Shown in pieces: positions 15,959-24,592 of a stretch of DNA of 64,000 nucleotides. Both the position numbers and the translations under genes were made by a program. The notes below the pieces were generated by a model that was not told the origin of the DNA, made no database searches, and was given only the letters and a program-made list of their open reading frames with translations. How positions within the stretch are numbered: the stretch's first letter is position 1; each line of letters opens with the position of its first letter. The stretch is from CAWELS01 sp964468205 (GTDB taxonomy: Bacteria; Acidobacteriota; Terriglobia; Bryobacterales; Bryobacteraceae): positions 1 through 64,000 of the forward strand of contig CAYXVG010000035.1 of assembly GCA_964468205.1 (NCBI GenBank), given 5' to 3'.

Positions 15959-18613
15959 TCACAATGCAGTCGACTTCCCGCGAGGGGATACTTCGTTCCT
16001 CCGAGGCGCGCCCCATTTTCTAAGCACTGCTGCCAGTGCCGCCAACTGGATCGGCTTGGGAAGGTAGTCGTCCATCTCGGCCTGAATGCAGCGCTCGCGG
16101 TCACCCTTCATTGCGTTGGCCGTGAGGGCGACGATCGGAGTTCTGCGCCCCCCGCTCTCGCGGGCTCTGATCTCTTGAGTCGCCCGAAAACCGTCGACCT
16201 CCGGCATCTGACAGTCCATCAGTATCACGTCGTAGTTGGCCCTCGCGGCTGCGGAAATCGCGGCGCTTCCATCGGCCACCGCTTCCACCGTGCAGCCGAG
16301 TTTCTCCAGGAATCGCACGGCGACCCGTTGGTTGACCGGGTTATCCTCGGCGAGCAGAACGCGGCACTGGACATCTGGCTCAAGCCCAAGCGCTTCGAAG
16401 TCAGGCGCCGGTGGTATCCGCGAGCAGAGCGCCTCGCAGATCTTCGCGGCGAGAAGACGTCTTTTCACCGGCTTGTTGATCCATAAGAGTGGCCTATCAC
16501 TCTGCTTCGTGGGCGAGCCTTCCGCACCTGGCGGGCCCACCAGGATCAGAGGCGTATCCGCAGTTGCCGATTGATCTTGGAGTGAGCGGACCAAGTCTCC
16601 GCCTTGATGTTGGTCGTTTTCAACATCAACGATGATCAGCGAGAACGGCTTTCGCGGGGCTGCCCGGCGAGCCAGCTCAATGGCAGCCAGAGCGGATTCG
16701 GCCTCGGCGACTTTCAGCCCTTCTACCTGCGTGTAGGAGCGAAGAAGCTGCCGACTGGTTGCGCTGACACCGGCGATCAATACCCTCGCATGATCGCACA
16801 AGTCCGAAGAGCAGCTTCGCTGACGGGGCCTGTTGACGGTCTCCAGGTGGGTGGTGAACCAGAACGTAGATCCCTTGCCCGGTTCGCTGGTCATTCCGAT
16901 GTCACCGTTCATCAAGTCGACAAGCTGCTTAGAAATCGCGAGGCCTAAACCGGTACCGCCAAATCGTCTGGAACTGGTCCCGTCCGCTTGAGTGAACCGG
17001 TGGAAGAGGCGTTTCTGCGCTTCCGGCTCAATCCCGATACCGGTGTCTTGCACTCCGAACCGAAGAAGCAAGTCAATTCCCTGACGGTTCTCCACGGCAA
17101 TGTCGAGCCGAACTGTGCCGTTGTTGGTGAACTTCACGCTATTGCCCAGCAGATTCAGGAGCACCTGTCGAAGCCGCATCGAGTCTCCTCGAAGAAAGTT
17201 CGGCGTCCCCTTGCCGATGCGGAGGTTCAGTTCCAGTCCTTTCTTCCGCGCCTCTCCGGCTATCAGCGAGAGCACCTCGTCGACGAGATCCAGCAATTCA
17301 AACTCCTCTTTGCTCAAGGCCAGTTTGCCGGCCTCGATCTTCGCCATATCCAACAGATCATTGATGATAGCTAGCAAGGAATGGCCGCTGCTTTGAATCA
17401 CCCCGGCAAGCTCCCGTTGCTCGTCTGAGAGTTGGGTGTCCATCAGGAAGTCCGTCATCCCAAGGATCCCGTTCAGCGGGGTACGAATCTCGTGGCTTAC
17501 ATTCGCAAGGAATTGAGATTTCAAACGGGACGATTCGAGAGCCTCGTCCCTAGCGACCGCCAATTCCTCTTGGGCGCGCTTCCGCTCCTGAACCTCGTCC
17601 CGAAGTCTTTCATTTGCCGCGGACAGTTCCTTGGTGCGAATTGTCACCAAGCGTTCGACTTTGGCCGTCCGATCCTGCTGCGTACGGAATGAGGCGGCGG
17701 TGAGAAGACTAATAACTAACCCTCCCCCGAAGATGATCCACGGATGCCCGGTGTAGCCGGAGGCCAGCTTCTCGGCAACCGGTTGACAACGGATAAGCCA
17801 AGAGCGGTTTCCGACCGTGACGATCCGTTCGTAGTCTTCCCGTGTTTTCTGCTCGAGCGAGGGAGGTTCGGCGGGTTGCGGACTATTGTCGCGGCGCCTT
17901 GACCAATGGCTATAGAGCGAGCTGCGAGCGGCAGGTGCGTCAAGGTCGAAGGCGTGAACATCAATACCGTAGGAGCGAAGGTGTTGCAACCCTCTTTCCA
18001 TGGTTTGTCCCACCTCGACAAAACTTCCGACAAAGCCGAGGAGACGCTGCCTACGGTCTTCGAGGGTTAACGGAACCTTGCTTTGCTCGAAAACCGGGTA
18101 GAGCAGAAAAACACCAAACGCATTTGCCTTTTCTTTGACCGGGACGCGCTCCGTGGTAGTGATCTTCCCGATTCGTAGGGCCAATTCCGCCGCCTCTGTC
18201 AAATCCGGTTCCGACATTACGTACGGGCCGAAGGATTCAGCGATGGCGCCGCCCAGCGCGGCGGATTGGATGCGAAATGGACCTCCAAGCTGTTCCCTGA
18301 CCGCCCAAAAGTACGTGCTCCGCCGTTCCCGGTCTGGCAGGACATGACCCACGAATCGTGTGAATTCCTCCTGGGTCATCTCCGGGGCGTTTCGGGTGTG
18401 GAGCCACACGGCGGTTAGATTCGTTACCTCCGATGCCATCTCTCGCTCGAAGGCGGAAATCCTGTTTTCAGCCGCGTCCTCATACCGGGCCATCACCGAA
18501 CGGCGCTCAATGTTCCAGAACGTTAGAGCGGCAAGGACTGCCAGCGAGCCGCCAATCATGAGGATCAGCACGATTGTGGTGGATTGTCGCGATCGAAAAC
18601 CAGCCCTTTTCAT
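15959..18613 (-). CDS. Hybrid sensor histidine kinase, CHASE-type sensor, two receivers
   Basis: The 884-residue protein senses a signal outside the cytoplasmic membrane and relays phosphate internally. A membrane segment lies near residues 13-32, followed by a CHASE-like extracytoplasmic domain (to about 280) and a second membrane segment near 292-308. A short coiled coil follows. The dimerisation domain carries the phosphoacceptor H374 (NVSHEIRTPLNG), and the ATPase domain has intact N (NLLGNSVKF), G1 (DTGIGI) and G2 (GGTGLGLAI) boxes. The first receiver (about 610-730) lacks the N-terminal acidic pair (ARVLIAGVSA), although an aspartate is present in SLIIVDVEND; it is probably degenerate. 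The second receiver is complete, with LLAEDN, phosphoacceptor D800 in ILMDCQMPEVDG, and K853. No response regulator lies beside it. Confidence 0.92.
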   Translation of the reverse strand: MKRAGFRSRQSTTIVLILMIGGSLAVLAALTFWNIERRSVMARYEDAAENRISAFEREMASEVTNLTAVWLHTRNAPEMTQEEFTRFVGHVLPDRERRSTYFWAVREQLGGPFRIQSAALGGAIAESFGPYVMSEPDLTEAAELALRIGKITTTERVPVKEKANAFGVFLLYPVFEQSKVPLTLEDRRQRLLGFVGSFVEVGQTMERGLQHLRSYGIDVHAFDLDAPAARSSLYSHWSRRRDNSPQPAEPPSLEQKTREDYERIVTVGNRSWLIRCQPVAEKLASGYTGHPWIIFGGGLVISLLTAASFRTQQDRTAKVERLVTIRTKELSAANERLRDEVQERKRAQEELAVARDEALESSRLKSQFLANVSHEIRTPLNGILGMTDFLMDTQLSDEQRELAGVIQSSGHSLLAIINDLLDMAKIEAGKLALSKEEFELLDLVDEVLSLIAGEARKKGLELNLRIGKGTPNFLRGDSMRLRQVLLNLLGNSVKFTNNGTVRLDIAVENRQGIDLLLRFGVQDTGIGIEPEAQKRLFHRFTQADGTSSRRFGGTGLGLAISKQLVDLMNGDIGMTSEPGKGSTFWFTTHLETVNRPRQRSCSSDLCDHARVLIAGVSATSRQLLRSYTQVEGLKVAEAESALAAIELARRAAPRKPFSLIIVDVENDQHQGGDLVRSLQDQSATADTPLILVGPPGAEGSPTKQSDRPLLWINKPVKRRLLAAKICEALCSRIPPAPDFEALGLEPDVQCRVLLAEDNPVNQRVAVRFLEKLGCTVEAVADGSAAISAAARANYDVILMDCQMPEVDGFRATQEIRARESGGRRTPIVALTANAMKGDRERCIQAEMDDYLPKPIQLAALAAVLRKWGAPRRNEVSPRGKSTAL

Positions 18614-18844
18614 GAGTTTGTTCTCTTAGCGCCAATTTCCAGTTTCCTGGCTCGTCAAGTTCTGGCCCGAGGCGCGGGAGATTTGTGAGCGGCCCGGCTG
18701 ATGAGCTAAGGCAATCAGGTCCAGGACGATTTCAGATAAACCTCTCACACAAAAGATCGACACAACCTACTCAAACTTAAAGCCTGAATGCGTGGCAATT
18801 GAATGAATATTCTATTACTAGAAGATCGCCAGTCGTCGATGTAG

Positions 18845-20248
18845 TCAGGTTCGGACGCGGGTCGGAACGACAGGAAGACTTACGATCACTGTGGCGCCGC
18901 GCCCCGGGGAACTCCGAATCGAGATCTCCCCACCGTGTTGCCGAACAATTTGGCGGGCGCCGAACAAACTCCAGTTGCAGGAGGCCACGCGTCCTTCGGC
19001 GACGCGAAAGCCGGGATCGAGAAGGTGACGCAATTCTTCTTCCGGAAGGCCCGGCCCCTGGCCGCGGATCTCCACCTCGATCAAGTCCCCGTGAAGGGTA
19101 GAGGCGATGGTTACGGCAGCGTCCTCCCCGGAAGCATCGAGAGCTTTTTGAAGAATTGCGGAGAAGACAGCGCTCATTGGTTGCGGCCGGATCTCGATGT
19201 GGGGCAAAGGTTGCAGGTTGAACTCGAAAGAGGCCTTCTGTTGAACGGAATCGGCAACCAGCTCGGCGACGTCCCTCAGCAAGTTATTCAGGTCGACTGG
19301 AAGGACGTCTGCCCTGTCCAGGTTGGTGAAACGTTGCATTCGCTGCACGGTGGCGTGCAAGCGGTTGATGGATTCCGTGGCGTTTTCATAGAGGTCGGCT
19401 TCCAGGCGTGCGCGGTCCGCCTGCTTAGTGGGCGGAAGACTCTTGTTCCCTGACGAAAGGGTGCGAAGCGTGTCCAGGTTGCTCTTCAAGACGGCCAGCG
19501 GATTGTTCAGTTCGTGGCTCAGGGCGGCGGCCAGCCGGCCCATCGACGCGGCGCTATCGGAGAGCAGCATTCGGCATTGGGAATCGCGGACTTCATTCAT
19601 TGTCCGGATCTGCTCGCGATGGGCGAGGAAGGTTTCCCAGATCCGGTGGTAAAGGTTCGCTGAAACGGCGGTGCTGAGAAGCACAACCATAACAAGAAAC
19701 ACCATGTTCAATGCTCGCGCCTGCGACCCTGAGATGATTCCGAGGTCCACCGCAAGTTGGCATGAAACCAAGTAGGAAATTACCGTGCCGAGTCCCAGCA
19801 GAAACACGTGGGCGGGCCGAAACGGCACTGACATCAAGACGATTAGCAGCACTAAGGCAACTTGCGCGTTAATAAGCGTCAAGAACATCGGTTCTGCCTG
19901 AGCGCGCAATAGCGAGGACCAGATGAGACAGGTTGCCACCACGATACCGACCAGCCACGCCACCGTGCGGGGATGGTCCTTGGTGGTCCGAACCTTTGTC
20001 GAGACCCAGGCTCCAACGCCGGCCGCCATCATGCAAAATGCGACCGCCAGCGTGACCGAGGGGCTCAGTACATCCGGCGCGGCCAGTTGCAGAGCGGCTG
20101 TCATCACCGGAGGCAATACAATGATGGTCCCGGCGACCAGCCGCAGACCCTGACGAGCCTGCAAGTGGATGTGGTCGCGGAATGCTGCGTCGCGCTCGGC
20201 CTCTGACTGGAATAACAAGTCGCCGAAACGCTGAAGCGGGCGAGCCAT
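18845..20248 (-). CDS. Sensor histidine kinase-like protein with degenerate ATP-binding motifs
   Basis: The 467-residue protein has about six hydrophobic segments between residues 36 and 200. A helical linker follows, then a dimerisation domain with an intact H-box (AALSHELNNPLAVL, H245). The ATPase-like domain is recognisable by its C-terminus, HGGEISIRSSPGRGATVIVSLP. The catalytic motifs are altered: the N-box reads VFSAILQKALDAS with lysine 368 where asparagine is expected, the G1 box reads RGQGPG with glycine 396 replacing aspartate, and the G2 box reads NWSLFGA instead of GxGLGL. It may have lost kinase activity while keeping phosphatase, scaffolding or dimerisation roles, or it may be decaying. 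It is divergent from the RND genes with a 77-base gap. Confidence 0.85.
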   Translation of the reverse strand: MARPLQRFGDLLFQSEAERDAAFRDHIHLQARQGLRLVAGTIIVLPPVMTAALQLAAPDVLSPSVTLAVAFCMMAAGVGAWVSTKVRTTKDHPRTVAWLVGIVVATCLIWSSLLRAQAEPMFLTLINAQVALVLLIVLMSVPFRPAHVFLLGLGTVISYLVSCQLAVDLGIISGSQARALNMVFLVMVVLLSTAVSANLYHRIWETFLAHREQIRTMNEVRDSQCRMLLSDSAASMGRLAAALSHELNNPLAVLKSNLDTLRTLSSGNKSLPPTKQADRARLEADLYENATESINRLHATVQRMQRFTNLDRADVLPVDLNNLLRDVAELVADSVQQKASFEFNLQPLPHIEIRPQPMSAVFSAILQKALDASGEDAAVTIASTLHGDLIEVEIRGQGPGLPEEELRHLLDPGFRVAEGRVASCNWSLFGARQIVRQHGGEISIRSSPGRGATVIVSLPVVPTRVRT

Positions 20249-20325
20249 TCTTTCAGCTACTCTTCCGTTTTGCGGACATTGTAAGCTGGTAGGAGGCGCC
20301 GGGTCGGAATCTCGCGGAAATATTC

Positions 20326-21396
20326 ATGCTACGAAGCCCATTGTTGTTCATCATACCGACATGTCTGCTAGCACAGGAGATGCCGCCGAGCCCGGTCGGT
20401 TACACGGAGGCTCGCGAGCACCGCGTCGAGGGCAGGCTGACTCTGCCGGGAACCGTTGAGTCCAATGTGACATCGATGGTGGCGAGCGAGATATCCGGCC
20501 TCGTCATCGAGTACCCGGTGAAGCAGGGAGACAGGCTCGAGAAAGGACAACTCCTGGCTCGTCTAAACAAGCGGGATCGCGAGTTGGATCTCGCCAGGGT
20601 AGCCGCCGATCTTGCTGAAGCGGAGTCGAGGTCGAAGCTTGCTTTCCGAAACTATGAACGCTCCGAGGAGTTGTTCGAATCGGGAATCTTCAGCCAGCAG
20701 CAGCTCGACGACACACTGTACGAGTACCAAGCCTGGCGGGGGCGAGTTGACAGCCTGAAGGCTCAGATGGAGCGCATTCGGTACGACTTGGAGAAATCCG
20801 TGATCCCAGCGCCGTTCGCCGGAGTGGTCCTGAGCAAGCGGACGGAATTGGGGCAATGGCTTGGGGTGGGTGATGAAGTGGTGGAACTTCTATCACTTGA
20901 GGAGCTCGAGGTCCGTGTTGACGTACCCGAGCAGTACTATCCCTCGATCCGAATCGGCGCTGGCGCCAGTGTGACGTTGGAGGCGCACCCGGGGCGCACC
21001 TTGCGCGGCCAAGTTACGACGGTCATACCGAAGGCCGATGAGCGGGCGCGCACCTTCCCCATCAAGATCCGCTTTCCGGCCGACGAGAAGATCGGGGTGG
21101 GCATGCTGGCACGGGTGACGTTGGACGGCGTTTCAATAAGCGGACGCGGGGCGCGCAACGCCGTGATCGTGCCGAAGGATGCAGTTGTTCGCCAAGGGTC
21201 TCAGCAAACGGTGTGGACGCTCGGCGGTGATGGCGAAGTAAAACCCATGACCGTAGAGACCGGCACAGGAGAGGGCGCTTGGATTGAAGTTCGTGGACCT
21301 TTGCAGGCCGGAGCGAAAGTAATCACCCGGGGCAATGAGCGTCTGCGTCCCGGCCAAACAGTTCGGGGCGAACCTGTTGAGTACAAACTGCCATGA
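20326..21396 (+). CDS. RND efflux membrane fusion protein (periplasmic adaptor)
   Basis: The 356-residue adaptor links an inner-membrane RND pump to an outer-membrane channel. It has an N-terminal signal sequence (to about residue 17) and a lipoyl/barrel-sandwich half (SGLVIEYPVKQGDRLEKGQLLARL). A coiled-coil hairpin spans roughly 85-150, followed by the second lipoyl half (APFAGVVLSKRTELGQWLGVG) and beta-barrel and membrane-proximal domains. Its stop overlaps the start of the downstream permease by four bases (ATGA). No outer-membrane factor gene is nearby, so the pump probably uses a shared one encoded elsewhere. Confidence 0.93.
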   Translation: MLRSPLLFIIPTCLLAQEMPPSPVGYTEAREHRVEGRLTLPGTVESNVTSMVASEISGLVIEYPVKQGDRLEKGQLLARLNKRDRELDLARVAADLAEAESRSKLAFRNYERSEELFESGIFSQQQLDDTLYEYQAWRGRVDSLKAQMERIRYDLEKSVIPAPFAGVVLSKRTELGQWLGVGDEVVELLSLEELEVRVDVPEQYYPSIRIGAGASVTLEAHPGRTLRGQVTTVIPKADERARTFPIKIRFPADEKIGVGMLARVTLDGVSISGRGARNAVIVPKDAVVRQGSQQTVWTLGGDGEVKPMTVETGTGEGAWIEVRGPLQAGAKVITRGNERLRPGQTVRGEPVEYKLP

Positions 21397-24300
21397 AGCT
21401 CGTTCATGACGCGATACGATTTCCGGTCACGACGACAGTGGGTGTACTGTTGCTTGTCCTGTTTGGTTCGCTTGCCTTGCGGCGCATCCCGGTGCAGCTT
21501 ACGCCCACCGTGGAGGAGCCGGAGATAACCGTGACGACGTACTGGCCTGGTGCGAGTCCGCTCGAGGTTGAGCGCGAAATCATAGAGGAGCAGGAAGAGC
21601 AACTCAAGTCTCTTGAGGGCTTGATCGAGATGGAGAGCTCCAGTTCGGACTCAAACGGCTCCATCACTCTGACTTTCCAGATCGGCACGGATCAAGACGC
21701 CGCCTTGTTGAAGGTATCCAATGCGCTGCAGCAGGTACCGAGCTATCCCGCCGAGGCCGACAAGCCCGTAATTTACAGCGTGGCCGCGGAAGCGAATGCG
21801 ATCGCCTGGTTTGTGCTGCAACCTGGCGGCGACGAGCCTTTCGAAGGTGACATCTCCACTCTGTTCAATTTCGTGGATGACTACGTTAAGCCGGAGTTCG
21901 AACGCGTTCCCGGCCTCGCCCAGGCCAATATCTACGGCGGTACCGAGCGTGAAATGCACGTGGTCGTCGATCCGGCGAAACTGGCGGCACGCAAGGTGAC
22001 ATTGAATCAGCTAGGCGCGGCGCTGGACCGCGAGAACCGTAGTTATTCGGGCGGTGATTTCAACGAGGGAAAGCGCCGCTATATCGTCCGGACGGTGGGA
22101 GAGTATCAATCGACCGAGGATATTGAAAGCGTTGTGATTACCGTCCGCAACGGGGTGCCGGTGTACGTTCGCGATGTCGGCTATGCGGAACTGGGCTATC
22201 GGAAGCCGATGGCGAAACCGTTCTATTTCGGTGAGCCGATGATCGCCATGAACGCCGTAAAAGAACCAGGCGAGAACGTGCTGGAGGTGATGGAGCAACT
22301 GAAGGCGACGGTTGCCCGCGTGAACGAGGAACTGCTCGCTCCCCGCGGTTTGACCCTCACACAGGTCATGGACGAGACCGAGTATATCGAGAGCTCTATT
22401 GATCTGGTCCAGCAGAGCTTGTATCTTGGCGGGTGCCTCGCCATCCTGGCGCTGCTGTTATTCCTGCGATCCGTCACGAGCACTCTGGTCGTTGCCGTGG
22501 CCATCCCGATCAGCATGATCAGCACTTTTTTGGCCATGCTGTGGTTTGACCGGACCCTCAACGTCATCAGCTTGGCGGGAATGGCGTTCGCGGTAGGCAT
22601 GGTGGTGGACAACTCGATTGTTGTGCTCGAGAACATCTACCGGCATCGTCAGATGGGCAAGAGCCGCTTTGACGCCGCCTACGACGGCGCGCGGGAAGTC
22701 TGGGGAGCGGTGCTGGCGAGCACGCTCACGACGATCGCCGTTTTCGTACCGGTGGTGTTTGTCGAAGAGGAGGCGGGCCAGCTTTTCCGCGACATTGCAA
22801 TTGCCATCAGTTGCGCGGTCGGCCTGAGTCTGCTTGTGGCGATTACCGTGATACCGTCACTTTCGGCGAAGATTCTCCACGTAGCCAAAGGCGGCCATCG
22901 GAAGTACGGATTCCACAACCTGTTTGGTCTTACGCTCGCGGCGGAAACGATTACCAACAAATTCGCCGGCTTCATCTACTGGCTGTGTGGAGGGGTTTTG
23001 AGGCGGCTGATCGTCGTTGGCGGGTTGACCGCGGCAGCCTTGCTGATCAGTCTGAACTTGATGCCGAAAACGGAGTACCTGCCCCTCGGCAACGTGAATT
23101 TTCTGTTTGGCATTTTACTACCGTCGCCTGGCTACAATGTCGACGAGGTTGCGGAACTCCGCCACCGCTACACCGAGAACCTCAAGCATCTATGGGAGAC
23201 GCCACCGGAGGAGTCCGCATCATTGCCGGGTGGCGGGGTGAAGGGGTTCTTTTTCATCGCTATGCCACAGAACTGTTTCATGGGTGTCCGGTCGCGGGAT
23301 CCGGAACGCGCCCGCGAGCTGATTCCGGAGTTCCAGAAAGTGAACTTCTCGATCCCCGGAGCGATCGGATTCATTGACCAGGCCAGCATTTTCCAACGCG
23401 GTCTCGGAGAGGGGCGAAACATCGATATCGACATAACCGGACCTGAACTCGAACAGCTCATCGCCCTTGGAGGTCAGATCTTCGGTAACGTGATGCAGAA
23501 GCTCCCGGGGGCTCAGGCGCGGCCGATTCCCAGTCTCGACCTTGGAAATCCCGAGGTTCAGATTAAGACTGATCGCCGGCGCGCCGCGGACTTAGGTATT
23601 TCCAACCGGGACCTCGGTTTCACAGTCAGCGCCCTGGTCGACGGAGCGAAGGCCAGCGACTACCAACACGAAGGAGACGAGATCGATCTTCGTGTCATGG
23701 CCGAGGAGAGCTTCGCTCACCGGACGCACTTGCTGGACCAGATGCCGATCGCGACTCCGGACGGGCAGCTCGTTACGCTCGGCTCCGTAGCGGAAGTGTC
23801 GGAAACCACCGGTCCGGTGACCATTAATCACAAGGAGCGCGAGCGAACCATCACGATTCAGGTGACTCCGGACGAGCAGATGCCACTGGAACTAGCGATG
23901 GAGACGATCGAGAGCGAGATCATTGAGCCGATGAGGGCGTCAGGGCAGATAGGGGGCCTCTACCGCACTGACCTCTCTGGGACGGCAGACAAACTAACGC
24001 AGACCTTCGAGTCATTCAAATGGAATTTTCTTCTCGCATTGGCCATTACCTATCTGCTCATGGCGGCGCTGTTTGAGAGCTTTCTTTATCCGTTCGTTAT
24101 CATGTTTAGCGTGCCGCTGGCAGCGGCCGGCGGTTTCTTGGGGCTTGCCGCGGTGAACCGTTTTATCGCTTACCAGCCGCTTGATATCCTGACGATGCTG
24201 GGATTTGTGATTCTCGTGGGCACGGTTGTGAATAACGCCATCCTGGTAGTGCACCAGTCGCTGAACCACATCCGCGATGACGGCATGCCGCACCGGGAGG

Positions 24301-24581
24301 CCGTGCGTACGGCCACTGCCAGCCGCATCCGCCCGATTTTTATGTCTGTTTCCACATCCGTGTTCGGCATGCTTCCACTGGTGCTGTTCCCAGGACCGGG
24401 ATCTGAGTTGTACCGGGGGTTGGGCAGTGTGGTGGTTGGCGGATTGGTCGTCTCGACGGTTTTCACGCTGTTCCTGGTACCAAGCCTGTTCAGCCTGGTG
24501 CTCGACGCGAGGGCGGGCGTCGCCAGTCTGGTGTCGCAAATCGCCTCGCGGGATGAACCGAAGGAGGAAGCGGGGGACTAG
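21393..24581 (+). CDS. RND family efflux permease
   Basis: The 1062-residue protein is an AcrB-like proton-driven exporter: twelve membrane segments and two large periplasmic loops, with the duplicated architecture of the family. Membrane helix 4 carries GMVVDNSIVVLENI, with D406 at the position of AcrB D407 and asparagine at the position of D408. Helix 10 carries GTVVNNAILVVHQ, with asparagine 947 where AcrB has K940. Such variants occur within the superfamily, so activity is likely but the proton relay differs from AcrB. Substrate is not predictable. It overlaps the adaptor gene and is followed 11 bases later by a membrane protein gene. Confidence 0.94.
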   Translation: MKLVHDAIRFPVTTTVGVLLLVLFGSLALRRIPVQLTPTVEEPEITVTTYWPGASPLEVEREIIEEQEEQLKSLEGLIEMESSSSDSNGSITLTFQIGTDQDAALLKVSNALQQVPSYPAEADKPVIYSVAAEANAIAWFVLQPGGDEPFEGDISTLFNFVDDYVKPEFERVPGLAQANIYGGTEREMHVVVDPAKLAARKVTLNQLGAALDRENRSYSGGDFNEGKRRYIVRTVGEYQSTEDIESVVITVRNGVPVYVRDVGYAELGYRKPMAKPFYFGEPMIAMNAVKEPGENVLEVMEQLKATVARVNEELLAPRGLTLTQVMDETEYIESSIDLVQQSLYLGGCLAILALLLFLRSVTSTLVVAVAIPISMISTFLAMLWFDRTLNVISLAGMAFAVGMVVDNSIVVLENIYRHRQMGKSRFDAAYDGAREVWGAVLASTLTTIAVFVPVVFVEEEAGQLFRDIAIAISCAVGLSLLVAITVIPSLSAKILHVAKGGHRKYGFHNLFGLTLAAETITNKFAGFIYWLCGGVLRRLIVVGGLTAAALLISLNLMPKTEYLPLGNVNFLFGILLPSPGYNVDEVAELRHRYTENLKHLWETPPEESASLPGGGVKGFFFIAMPQNCFMGVRSRDPERARELIPEFQKVNFSIPGAIGFIDQASIFQRGLGEGRNIDIDITGPELEQLIALGGQIFGNVMQKLPGAQARPIPSLDLGNPEVQIKTDRRRAADLGISNRDLGFTVSALVDGAKASDYQHEGDEIDLRVMAEESFAHRTHLLDQMPIATPDGQLVTLGSVAEVSETTGPVTINHKERERTITIQVTPDEQMPLELAMETIESEIIEPMRASGQIGGLYRTDLSGTADKLTQTFESFKWNFLLALAITYLLMAALFESFLYPFVIMFSVPLAAAGGFLGLAAVNRFIAYQPLDILTMLGFVILVGTVVNNAILVVHQSLNHIRDDGMPHREAVRTATASRIRPIFMSVSTSVFGMLPLVLFPGPGSELYRGLGSVVVGGLVVSTVFTLFLVPSLFSLVLDARAGVASLVSQIASRDEPKEEAGD

Positions 24582-24592
24582 CTGGTAGACCC

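Noticed and set aside
22811..23377. Plus-strand frame inside the RND permease gene
   Set aside because: The permease is conserved throughout this stretch, so this is a frame-shifted shadow.
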